From positions 1 to 5,107 of the forward strand of contig CAZKVD010000114.1 in the NCBI GenBank assembly GCA_964556145.1: a stretch of 5,107 bases of DNA. Direction: 5' to 3'. The position numbers were made by a program, and so were the translations under genes. Positions 1 through 5,107 of this stretch are shown piece by piece. Numbering within the stretch: the stretch's first letter is position 1; every line of letters starts with the position of its first letter. The DNA is from F1-20-MAGs119 sp964556145. GTDB taxonomy: Bacteria; Actinomycetota; Acidimicrobiia; Acidimicrobiales; Ilumatobacteraceae. The notes under the pieces were generated by a model. That model worked only from the letters and a program-made list of their open reading frames with translations. It made no database searches and was not told where the DNA came from.

Positions 1-264
1 ACGCCCACCCGTTGCCGCGTTAACGGTGAGGCACTGCTGGGCGAGCATCATCGGATGACGCGGGTACGTGGGCACCACTGCAGTACCGAGTTCGATACGC
101 GGAACCTCGCGCCCGATCAGCGCGAGAAGAGTCAACGCGTCGTGGGCGAAGATCTGCGGCATCCAGTAACTGGAGAATCCGTCACGCTCGGCCTGCTTGG
201 CCTCGGCCACAACCTGATCAACCGTGCCCGACTGGGCGGCACCCCCGAATAGCCCAATTTTCAT
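1..264 (-). CDS. LLM-class (luciferase-like) F420-dependent oxidoreductase, N-terminal 88 residues
   Basis: The gene runs off the left edge, so only the N-terminal 88 residues are visible. They begin MKIGLFGG, a typical first beta strand of the luciferase-like TIM barrel, followed by a helix (VDQVVAEAKQAERDGF), the strand SSYWMPQIF, and the segment IELGTAVVPTYPRHPMMLAQQ that is highly characteristic of the family, ending in AATGGR. Members of this family usually transfer hydride between coenzyme F420 (or FMN) and an organic substrate in the cytosol; the substrate cannot be told from this part. The short N-terminus and the RHP segment recall the MSMEG_4879-like group, from memory only. The ATG at 264-262 is the natural start because the barrel strand begins at residue 2. 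No Shine-Dalgarno precedes it. The gene lies 12 bases after the HAAS-protein stop on the same strand, so it may be the last visible gene of the padR operon or have its own leaderless promoter. Confidence 0.88.
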   Translation of the reverse strand, partial: MKIGLFGGAAQSGTVDQVVAEAKQAERDGFSSYWMPQIFAHDALTLLALIGREVPRIELGTAVVPTYPRHPMMLAQQCLTVNAATGGR

Positions 265-276
265 GGGCGCAACGTA

Positions 277-1260
277 TCAGCCCTGAGCTGTGGTCGGAGG
301 CACAACGGTCGAAGGCGAACCCGGCACGGTCGATTGCACGACGACTGAAGTCGTCGTTTCCGGCACTACGGACAGCTGAACACTCGTTGTCGTTGATGCG
401 ATCGTTGTTGTTGTTGTGAATTCGAATCCATCGTCAACTTCGGCAATCTCGACCTGAATGTTGACAGTCGGGCAGCCGCCCGACATGTCGATGTAGGCGG
501 GCTGGGCCCGAACGATCTTCGCCCGCGGACTCATCGCCAGTTCCATTCCGCGCGTCAACGACAGCGTCGCCCAGCCCTGACCCCAGGTCGCGATTGCCTG
601 GTCGGCGTCGTAGAGCGACATCCCAACGAATTCGGGAAATGGATCTGTTGGGAACCGTCGGCGGCCCATCGAATCGAATCCCAACTCGACACAAGCCAGA
701 CGTTGCGGTCGATCCATCATCGCCGCGAAGTCGAATTCGTTGCCGACGGCACTCAACGACAACGCAACGATCACGAGCCCGGGAATCACACGCAAAATTG
801 CCGGCAGGCGCTTTTCCATGCGGCCCGCCCACACCGAACCAACGATTGCGGCAATCAACACCACCCAACCGAACAACAAGTTGTCGCCGACCCGCACCAT
901 GACCCGCCCTGCACCCCATGCTGGGTCAGCGGACGTGATCACGCCGATCAACAGGGTCGCGGCAGCAGCACGCACCAGCCACCACATCGGAAGGAGACCT
1001 CGCAGCGCATGCTTCACTGCAGCGACACGTTCGGCGATTTTCAACTTGTTGACGTCGACACTTGCGGGAACCGCGAGCCCCGCAGCCGACAGAAGTTCGG
1101 AGACGTACGTTTCGACGTCAGGCAACGGAGTTCCGTCAGCAACCGAAGCGGCAACGTTTGCTTCGAGGCCATCCGTCAGATCAGCAACCTGTTCGACGGA
1201 CAAATGACCGAGCGCGCGACGGACCCGTTCGGCGAAGATTGCGATTTCGGGAGACACCAT
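277..1260 (-). CDS. HAAS-domain membrane protein with PASTA-like outer domain and Thr-rich tail
   Basis: This 327-residue protein has four parts. Residues 5-63 look like the HAAS/DUF1700 helical domain normally found beside PadR regulators (AERVRRALGHLSVEQVADL, then GLEANVAAS and VETYVSELLSAAGL). Three hydrophobic segments lie near 90-109, 128-146 and 152-172. Basic residues before segment 1 and between segments 2 and 3 (GRMEKRLP) put the N-terminus inside and the C-terminus outside. Residues 208-272 resemble one PASTA repeat: FPEFVGMSLYDADQAIATWG fits the PxxVGMxxxxA pattern, and VRAQPAYID...GGCPTVNIQVEI fits its end. C190 and C263 could form a disulfide. Residues 282-327 are a Thr/Ser/Val/Pro tail. 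The start is fixed by a good ribosome site (GGAAAGGA, nine bases upstream) and the domain boundary; further upstream the frame only reads through padR. It follows padR by 5 bases. Seen: the segments and motifs. Inferred: an envelope sensor or anchor that signals to PadR. The HAAS call is firmer than the PASTA call. Confidence 0.8.
   Translation of the reverse strand: MVSPEIAIFAERVRRALGHLSVEQVADLTDGLEANVAASVADGTPLPDVETYVSELLSAAGLAVPASVDVNKLKIAERVAAVKHALRGLLPMWWLVRAAAATLLIGVITSADPAWGAGRVMVRVGDNLLFGWVVLIAAIVGSVWAGRMEKRLPAILRVIPGLVIVALSLSAVGNEFDFAAMMDRPQRLACVELGFDSMGRRRFPTDPFPEFVGMSLYDADQAIATWGQGWATLSLTRGMELAMSPRAKIVRAQPAYIDMSGGCPTVNIQVEIAEVDDGFEFTTTTTIASTTTSVQLSVVPETTTSVVVQSTVPGSPSTVVPPTTAQG
280..417 (-). 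other. Thr/Ser/Val-rich low-complexity tail of the HAAS-domain protein
   Basis: The last 46 codons encode a disordered tail with runs such as TTTTT, STTTS and ETTTS, ending in Pro/Thr residues. The DNA contains four ACA codons in a row at the Thr run, a small triplet repeat. By the predicted topology the tail is outside the cell, where it could span the wall or be O-glycosylated. This is inference from composition. Confidence 0.75.
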
Positions 1261-1265
1261 GAGGG

Positions 1266-1607
1266 TCAGTCCTTTCCGGTCGATTCGATGAGCGATGTCA
1301 CGGCTTGCGAGAAGTCGCGCCAGACAGCGGCTTGGTTGGCGAGATGGGTGCGGCCCACCGGGGTGAGTGCGTAGTACTTGCGGTGGGGACCTTCGTCGGA
1401 CGGCACGACGTAGCTGGACAGACACCCGTCGGCGAAGAGTCGGCGAAGGGTTCCGTACACAGAGGCTTCGGCGACTTCGGTCAGGCCGCCGTCGCGCAAC
1501 CGGCGGACCACGTCGTAGCCGTAGCCGTCTTCGGTGGCGAGAACCGCGAGGACCGCCAGGTCAAGCACACCCTTCAGCAACTGCGTTGAGTCGGTTGGCG
1601 TGGCCAC
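1266..1607 (-). CDS. PadR-family transcriptional regulator
   Basis: This 113-residue protein is a compact PadR-type winged-helix DNA-binding protein. The N-terminal helix LLKGVLDLAVLAVLATED, the segment GYGYDVVRRL, the recognition-helix region VAEASVYGTLRRLFADGCL and the wing EGPHRKYYALTPVGRTHL follow the family pattern in order; the final helix (about 87-108) would form the dimer contact. PadR proteins are usually repressors of their own and neighbouring genes, released by small molecules or by a partner. The start is the GTG at 1607-1605: it is the only start codon between the first core helix and the in-frame stop at 1646-1644. No Shine-Dalgarno precedes it, but TATAGT lies six bases before the GTG, as expected for a leaderless mRNA. 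The gene is first in a minus-strand run with the HAAS-domain protein, a pairing well known for PadR regulators, and is divergent from fic. The effector cannot be read from the sequence. Confidence 0.93.
   Translation of the reverse strand: MATPTDSTQLLKGVLDLAVLAVLATEDGYGYDVVRRLRDGGLTEVAEASVYGTLRRLFADGCLSSYVVPSDEGPHRKYYALTPVGRTHLANQAAVWRDFSQAVTSLIESTGKD
1270..1277 (-). promoter_or_regulatory. Ribosome binding site of the HAAS-domain gene
   Basis: The minus strand reads GGAAAGGA, with the last base nine bases before the ATG at 1260. It lies at the extreme end of padR, just before that gene's stop. It decides the start of the HAAS-domain gene against the much longer open frame that overlaps padR. 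It is the only clear Shine-Dalgarno sequence at any start in the window; the other starts look leaderless or coupled. Confidence 0.7.
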
Positions 1608-1613
1608 CGAGCC

Positions 1614-1619
1614 ACTATA
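1614..1619 (-). promoter_or_regulatory. Putative -10 box of the padR operon (leaderless)
   Basis: The minus strand reads TATAGT, five of six matches to TATAAT, followed by six bases and then the GTG start of padR. This spacing would place the transcription start at or next to the first base of the start codon, the layout of leaderless genes common in Actinomycetota. No convincing -35 box is seen at 17-18 bases; the bases there read TCGCAT or ATCGCA on the minus strand. Confidence 0.55.
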
Positions 1620-1633
1620 ACGGATTGCAGAGT

Positions 1634-1650
1634 ACCATGCGATTCATGGT
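1634..1650. promoter_or_regulatory. Short inverted repeat ACCATG-N5-CATGGT, candidate PadR operator
   Basis: A perfect 6-bp inverted repeat with a 5-base spacer lies in the padR-fic intergenic region. It covers the expected -35 position of the padR promoter, so a dimer bound here could block padR transcription. PadR proteins bind short dyads of this general kind, but this one does not match the classical ATGT-N8-ACAT spacing, and a 6-bp dyad can arise by chance. Its assignment to PadR is inference from position alone. Confidence 0.3.
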
Positions 1651-1651
1651 T

Positions 1652-1687
1652 ATTTGTTGAAGTTTATGCGGATACCCTTCAACAAAT
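1652..1687. repeat. Perfect 11-bp inverted repeat abutting the fic start codon, candidate operator
   Basis: ATTTGTTGAAG at 1652-1662 is matched exactly by its reverse complement CTTCAACAAAT at 1677-1687, separated by 14 bases. The right arm runs into the ATG of fic (its last two bases are the A and T), and the arms flank and slightly overlap the proposed fic -10 box. The arms are AT-rich compared with the coding sequence around them. If the fic mRNA begins at the ATG, the repeat is not transcribed as a whole, so it is more likely a DNA binding site than an RNA hairpin. The winged helix at the C-terminus of the Fic protein is the nearest candidate binder, with PadR as the alternative. The symmetry is certain; the role is inferred. 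Confidence 0.65.
1673..1678 (+). promoter_or_regulatory. Putative -10 box of fic (leaderless)
   Basis: TACCCT fits the loose TANNNT pattern of an actinobacterial -10 and lies seven bases before the ATG at 1686. No Shine-Dalgarno is present before that ATG, which agrees with a leaderless mRNA. A -35 box is not clear. The box sits between the arms of the 11-bp inverted repeat, so a protein on the repeat would cover it. Confidence 0.4.
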
Positions 1688-2786
1688 GAAGGCGGCGGCA
1701 ACCACCCAGATCACGTGGCGCGGTCGTCGCATCGACGCAACGTTGCCTCACCGTCTGGCCAGACAAACACTCGAACTTCGCCCCACTGTCGATACGTCGT
1801 GCAAGTCGGCTACATCACGTTTGGTACTGGCGGCCGAGGTGGTTCCACCGGACTTCGCGACACTCGCACATCTGATGGCGCGCAACGAAGCGCTCGCCTC
1901 GTCGTACATCGAAGGAATCGGCGCGCCGACGCTCGACATAGTTCTGCCCGACCCATCCCCGATTGCACGGTCGCTGAATGACGCGATTGCCACGGTGCAA
2001 CACGTGCGTGATGCAGCCGACACCGACGTGTCAGTGGAAGTGTTGTGCGACTGGCATGCACGCGTGATGCGATCGACAACCTTGCCCCGCGAACATCACG
2101 GTCGCCTGCGTACCGAGCAGGGTTGGATTGGAGGATCGAGCCCCCTCGACGCAGCACTCGTAACGCCGCCGGCGACCAAAATCCCTTTGCTTGTCGATGA
2201 TCTCATCGACTTCGCCAATCGTACTGATCTCGACCCGATTCTGCAGGCGGCCGTCGCTCACGCACAGTTCGAGTTGATCCACCCGTTCGCCGATGGCAAC
2301 GGTCGTATCGGACGAATGCTCGTCGATTGGATCCTTGCCCGACGTCTGCGGCTCGTTGCTCCGCCCAGCGTCAGCAACGTCATCGCGGGTGACGTGGGCG
2401 GATATCTGTCGGGCCTCACTCTGTTTCGATTGGGGGATCTCGATGCGTGGGTGTCGTGGTTTGCGGAAGTTGTCACCCGCGCGTCACAACGGCAACTCAC
2501 CCTTGTTCAAGCCATCGATGAGCTTCGCGCCAAGTGGCGCGTTCGTCTTTTGGCTCGAAGCGACTCATGCGCATGGCCGATACTCGGGCTTTTGACGCAA
2601 CGGTTGGTGCTCGACGCAAGGTCGGTTGCCGAAGAATTCGGAGTGTCGCTGAGGGCCGCGCTGAGTGGACTCGAGTCGTTGACTGCTGCAGGAATTCTCG
2701 AGGAGCACTCGCGCCCGGTGGGCAAGGGTCGGCCGACCCGGCTGTTTGTGGCGCCGGAACTGCTCGCGTTGATCGACGTCGGTTGA
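1686..2786 (+). CDS. Fic-family protein, probable AMP-transferase with inhibitory helix and C-terminal winged helix
   Basis: This complete 366-residue protein has the full Fic active-site motif HPFADGNGRIGR at 199-210, with the catalytic His199, Asp203 for the metal ion, and the phosphate-binding Gly/Asn/Arg residues all intact. The N-terminal region carries S72-S73-Y74-I75-E76-G77, which fits the inhibitory motif (S/T)xxxE(G/N); Glu76 would block productive ATP binding until displaced. The substrate-flap region is RTEQGWIGGSSPLDAALVTPP-like, near 142-162. Residues 295-362 form a probable winged helix (SVAEEFGVSLRAALSGLESL, then a wing with GKGRPTRLF). This is the layout of the Fic_N-Fic-wHTH proteins such as Shewanella SO4266. 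Such enzymes move AMP from ATP to a protein hydroxyl in the cytosol, often on themselves; the target here is unknown. No other start codon is available in frame upstream, so the ATG is firm. It is a single-gene unit divergent from padR and convergent with the ABC-F gene, with no separate antitoxin gene beside it. Confidence 0.95.
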   Translation: MKAAATTQITWRGRRIDATLPHRLARQTLELRPTVDTSCKSATSRLVLAAEVVPPDFATLAHLMARNEALASSYIEGIGAPTLDIVLPDPSPIARSLNDAIATVQHVRDAADTDVSVEVLCDWHARVMRSTTLPREHHGRLRTEQGWIGGSSPLDAALVTPPATKIPLLVDDLIDFANRTDLDPILQAAVAHAQFELIHPFADGNGRIGRMLVDWILARRLRLVAPPSVSNVIAGDVGGYLSGLTLFRLGDLDAWVSWFAEVVTRASQRQLTLVQAIDELRAKWRVRLLARSDSCAWPILGLLTQRLVLDARSVAEEFGVSLRAALSGLESLTAAGILEEHSRPVGKGRPTRLFVAPELLALIDVG

Positions 2787-2790
2787 TGCG

Positions 2791-2821
2791 TCGTCGCCTG
2801 AACCTCAGGACAGGCTGACGA
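2791..2821. terminator. Imperfect hairpin between convergent genes, candidate bidirectional terminator
   Basis: TCGTCGCCTG at 2791-2800 pairs with CAGGC-T-GACGA at 2811-2821, giving ten base pairs with one bulged T and a 10-base loop. A competing small hairpin, CCTGA-ACC-TCAGG, lies at 2797-2809. The stem covers the 18-base gap after the fic stop and the last codons plus stop of the ABC-F gene. Neither strand has a T run after the stem, so it is not a classical intrinsic terminator; U-poor hairpins have been proposed to act in high-GC actinomycetes. Confidence 0.4.
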
Positions 2822-4421
2822 GGTCGAGCCACGACTGGTTGAAGTAGTCGACTTCGCCGTCGGGCAGCAACAGCACCTTGGTGGGTTCGAGGCGTTCGAC
2901 GAACTCGGTGTCGTGACTGACGAAGATGATCGCGCCCTTCCATGTGCTGAGCGCTTCGGCGATGGCTTCGCGGCTTGCGGGGTCGAGGTTGTTGGTTGGT
3001 TCGTCGAGGAGCAGCAAGTTGTTGCGGCCGACCATCAACATCGCAAGTGCAAGCTTGGTCTTTTCCCCGCCCGAGAGCGTTCCCGACTCTTGGAAGACCT
3101 TGTTCGATGACAGGCCGAACATACCGAGGTAACCGCGCAATTGCGTCTCGGTGAGGTTCAGGTGCGCCGGTGCTTCCTTGCGCATGTGATCGATGAGGTT
3201 GGCGTAGGGGTCGAGGTTGTCGTGCTCCTGTGCGTAGTAGCCCATCTGCACGTTGTGACCGAATGCGAAATCGCCGATGCTGGCTTGGGTTTCACCGGCG
3301 AGGATGCGCAGCATGCTGGTTTTCCCCGCGCCGTTCAGGCCGAGAACCAGAAGTCGCTCTCCCCTGCCGAGGTCGAAAGAAACGTCTTCGAAGATCGCCG
3401 GCCCGCCGTAGGCCTTCGACAAATGATCGACGCGAATGACGGTTTCACCCGCTGCGGGCGGGTCGGGAAACTTGACCTTGAGCACCCGGTCCTTGGTGAC
3501 CGCCTTGGTGCGATTTGCCTCCATGCGATCGATGCGCTTTTCGATGCTGTGTGCCATCGATGCCTTGGTCGCTTTTGCACCGAAGCGGTCGACGAGCGTC
3601 TGCAAACGGTCGATTTCCTTCGACTCGAGGGTTGCCTTGCGGGCCAGACGCTTTTCGTCCTCGGCGCGAGCCGACTTGTACTGCGAATAGGTGCCCTTGT
3701 ACTCGACCAGGTTGCCCAGATCATCCTCACCCGGACGGTCGAGGTGCAGAACGCGCGTGATCGCCTCGTCGAGTAGCTCGAGGTCGTGGCTGATCACCAA
3801 CAACGCACCGCGGTACTGGCGCAGGAAGTTGAGCAACCACGTCTTTGCATCGATGTCGAGGTGGTTGGTGGGTTCGTCGAGCAACAAGAGATCACTACCG
3901 GCGAAGAGGATCTTCGCGAGTTCGACCCGCCGACGCTCGCCACCCGACAGCACGCTGAGTTGCAGGTCGAGCCGATCGGCACGCAGGCCGAGGCCGGCGG
4001 CGATGGAACGTGCTTCACTTTCGGCCGCGTAGCCACCTTGGGATGAGAACAGATCCTGCGCTTTCGTGTATTTGGTGATGTTCGCTTCGCTTGCGTTTTC
4101 TTCCATCGCGATGCGCAGCTTCTCGATGCGGGTCAACTGTTCGTCGATGTTTCGGCCGGCAAGGATGTGCGTGATCGCCATGCGGCCGTCGAATTCACCG
4201 GCCTGACGCGGGTCCTGCGACAGGTAGCCGAAACCGCCCTTGCACATCACCGAGCCACCGGCTGGTTCAAGGTCACCCCCGAGCGTCTTGAAGAACGTGG
4301 TTTTTCCCGCGCCATTTCGACCAACGAGACCCACTTTGTCCTTCGGCATGATCGTGAACGAGGCGCCCTCGACGATCGTCTTGCCACCCACCTCGACGGT
4401 GAGCGAATTGACCTGCAGCAT
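2805..4421 (-). CDS. ABC-F family ATPase (ribosome-associated, no membrane domain)
   Basis: This complete 538-residue protein has two ATP-binding cassettes in one chain and no membrane segments, the mark of the ABC-F class that acts on the ribosome. Domain 1 has Walker A GRNGAGKT (34-41, Lys40), Q69, signature LSGGE (158-162), Walker B LLLLDEPTNHLD (178-189, Glu183) and His212. Domain 2 has GLNGAGKT (361-368, Lys367), Q398, LSGGE (449-453), LLLLDEPTNNLD (469-480, Glu474) and His503. The interdomain linker (about 229-328) is charged and helical (EDEKRLARKATLESKEIDRL, then KATKASMAHSIEKRIDRME), as in the tRNA-contacting linker of EttA, YbiT and Uup. I cannot choose the subfamily; parts of domain 2 recall YbiT. 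The start is the ATG at 4421-4419: cassette 1 begins there, and the longer open frame is an Arg/His-rich shadow of the upstream gene. The start overlaps the upstream stop by one base (TGATG) without a Shine-Dalgarno, so translation is probably coupled. Confidence 0.94.
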   Translation of the reverse strand: MLQVNSLTVEVGGKTIVEGASFTIMPKDKVGLVGRNGAGKTTFFKTLGGDLEPAGGSVMCKGGFGYLSQDPRQAGEFDGRMAITHILAGRNIDEQLTRIEKLRIAMEENASEANITKYTKAQDLFSSQGGYAAESEARSIAAGLGLRADRLDLQLSVLSGGERRRVELAKILFAGSDLLLLDEPTNHLDIDAKTWLLNFLRQYRGALLVISHDLELLDEAITRVLHLDRPGEDDLGNLVEYKGTYSQYKSARAEDEKRLARKATLESKEIDRLQTLVDRFGAKATKASMAHSIEKRIDRMEANRTKAVTKDRVLKVKFPDPPAAGETVIRVDHLSKAYGGPAIFEDVSFDLGRGERLLVLGLNGAGKTSMLRILAGETQASIGDFAFGHNVQMGYYAQEHDNLDPYANLIDHMRKEAPAHLNLTETQLRGYLGMFGLSSNKVFQESGTLSGGEKTKLALAMLMVGRNNLLLLDEPTNNLDPASREAIAEALSTWKGAIIFVSHDTEFVERLEPTKVLLLPDGEVDYFNQSWLDLVSLS

Positions 4422-5107
4422 CAGCCGGCCGACGAACTGGGCGCGACTGCCGCCGTCGTCTGCGGCGCTGCCGTGGTTTGCGGGGCCGTCGTCGTGGCGG
4501 GTGGCAGCGTCGTCGCTGCGGGAGCCGCAACTGTGGTCAGGGCGGCCACGGTGGTGCCGGGAGTCAGGGTTGTGGCCGATGCGGCGGGCAACGTCGTCGT
4601 GGAATCGTCGGCCGTGCTCGACGGCGGCACCGTGGTGTCGTCTTTGCCCGGCATGACATCGGGCAGAACGCGGCTGTCGTCCTGGAAGTAAACCTTCATG
4701 CAATCGCCCGGTGACGATGGTGCAATACCCGCAGCACGTGCGATTGCAGTTGCAAGAACAACGCGACCCTTGGGTGTCGGGTGGATGCGATCGCCACTGA
4801 GGACCGACGGTGATTTCGAGATTGTTGCCCAGTCGAGCAGGCTCACGTTCGGGTAGCGATCAACGATTTCGTCGATGACTGCATTGACTTCCTTTTGAGG
4901 CGCGCGGAAGACGGTGGTGTTGGCAAGGACAACCGGAAGGTCGCCAATGCGATCGAGAATCTTCTCGAGCGTGTCGCGGTAACGATCCTGGCTACCGCCG
5001 TAGTTGGTGCCGAGTTCGATGACAACCGCGTCCCAACCCTCGCTCCACCGCTTGTCGAGAACATCGAGACCGAACTCGACGAACTGGCCCGCCTCGGCTT
5101 CGAGAGC
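4421..5107 (-). CDS. SGNH/GDSL-hydrolase-like domain with Thr/Ala-rich tail, C-terminal 228 residues
   Basis: The gene enters from the right edge, so the N-terminus and the catalytic Ser block are missing. Visible residues 25-35 (WDAVVIELGTN) match the strand and GxN-type block III of SGNH hydrolases, and D106-R-I-H109 followed by PTPKGRVVLATA matches the block V Asp-x-x-His that supplies the catalytic pair. Between them lies the alternating strand-helix core (LPVVLANTTVF, VNAVIDEIVDRY, VSLLDW). This form resembles the SGNH domain at the end of membrane acyltransferase-3 proteins (OatA-like), which move acyl groups onto cell-wall or surface sugars outside the cell; a stand-alone secreted esterase is the alternative. 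After about residue 150 come a short linker and then a Thr/Ala/Pro/Val tail of about 71 residues (visible 158-228). The stop overlaps the ABC-F start. The missing upstream part would settle which kind it is. Confidence 0.75.
   Translation of the reverse strand, partial: ALEAEAGQFVEFGLDVLDKRWSEGWDAVVIELGTNYGGSQDRYRDTLEKILDRIGDLPVVLANTTVFRAPQKEVNAVIDEIVDRYPNVSLLDWATISKSPSVLSGDRIHPTPKGRVVLATAIARAAGIAPSSPGDCMKVYFQDDSRVLPDVMPGKDDTTVPPSSTADDSTTTLPAASATTLTPGTTVAALTTVAAPAATTLPPATTTAPQTTAAPQTTAAVAPSSSAG
4424..4636 (-). other. Thr/Ala/Pro-rich low-complexity tail of the SGNH protein
   Basis: The final 71 codons encode an almost pure Thr/Ala/Pro/Val/Ser tail with the motifs TTLPPATTT and APQTTA. It contains no charged residue except two Asp near its start. 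The composition fits an exported, flexible, possibly glycosylated linker after an extracytoplasmic enzyme domain. Confidence 0.75.
4451..4486 (-). repeat. Tandem repeat of 18 bases, two units, encoding APQTTA twice
   Basis: Units at 4486-4469 and 4468-4451 each encode Ala-Pro-Gln-Thr-Thr-Ala. They agree at 14 of 18 bases, and all four differences fall at third codon positions and leave the residue unchanged. Confidence 0.8.

Noticed and set aside
703..1374. A 223-residue open frame on the plus strand opposite the HAAS-domain gene and padR
   Set aside because: It is rich in Arg, His and Gln with no motif, and lies opposite two genes with clear domain patterns.
1261..1425. An upstream extension of the HAAS-protein frame adding 55 residues
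   Set aside because: It overlaps padR in another frame and is Arg/Pro-rich, while the ATG at 1260 has a good ribosome site and begins the HAAS domain.
1652..1687. The 11-bp inverted repeat as a transcription terminator for a transcript entering fic
   Set aside because: The arms are AT-rich with a 14-base loop and no T run, and no gene reads into it from either side; an operator fits the position better.
1686..2786. Fic as the toxin of a two-gene toxin-antitoxin pair
   Set aside because: The inhibitory motif is within the same protein and no small partner gene lies on either side; padR is divergent and belongs with the HAAS gene.
3141..3776. A 211-residue open frame on the plus strand opposite the ABC-F gene
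   Set aside because: It is an antisense shadow of a strongly conserved two-cassette protein, has no recognisable domain, and such long shadows are usual in high-GC DNA.
2805..4421. ABC-F as an antibiotic-resistance protein
   Set aside because: The linker looks of the housekeeping EttA/YbiT/Uup kind and the context has no resistance or transfer genes; sequence alone gives no support for ribosome-protection resistance.
4422..4703. An upstream extension of the ABC-F reading frame adding 94 residues
   Set aside because: The added residues are Arg/His/Asp-rich with no fold, and they overlap the SGNH tail in another frame; cassette 1 starts exactly at the 4421 ATG.

Overview
The window reads as a high-GC actinomycete chromosome fragment. 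The suggestive signs are an F420-type luciferase-like oxidoreductase, a PadR regulator paired with a HAAS-domain membrane protein, start codons that sit a few bases after a -10-like hexamer with no Shine-Dalgarno (leaderless style), and two exported proteins ending in long Thr/Ala/Val/Pro tails. Such tails are common in Acidimicrobiia, so that class is my best guess, but no marker gene here proves it.

Layout. Left arm, all on the minus strand and read from right to left: a GTG-started padR-type regulator (1607-1266); a membrane protein with an N-terminal HAAS-like domain, three membrane segments, a PASTA-like outer domain and a Thr-rich tail (1260-277); and the first 88 residues of an LLM-class oxidoreductase (264 to the window edge). 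Spacings are 5 and 12 bases, so these probably form one transcript. Centre, plus strand: a complete Fic-family protein with an inhibitory helix and a C-terminal winged helix (1686-2786), divergent from padR across 78 bases. Those 78 bases hold a perfect 11-bp inverted repeat abutting the fic start codon, a second shorter inverted repeat, and -10-like boxes for both genes. Right arm, minus strand: the C-terminal part of an SGNH-type hydrolase domain with a Thr/Ala-rich tail (window edge to 4421), overlapping by one base (TGATG) a complete ABC-F protein (4421-2805). The fic and ABC-F genes converge, with an imperfect hairpin between them.

How the parts may work together: PadR probably represses its own operon, and the HAAS protein is a plausible partner carrying an envelope signal to the inside. 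The Fic protein is probably a self-inhibited AMP-transferase that may control its own promoter through the winged helix and the inverted repeat. The SGNH and ABC-F genes are probably translationally coupled although their products act in different compartments. The window is almost fully coding; no gap exceeds 78 bases, and no RNA genes, insertion sequences or CRISPR arrays were seen.
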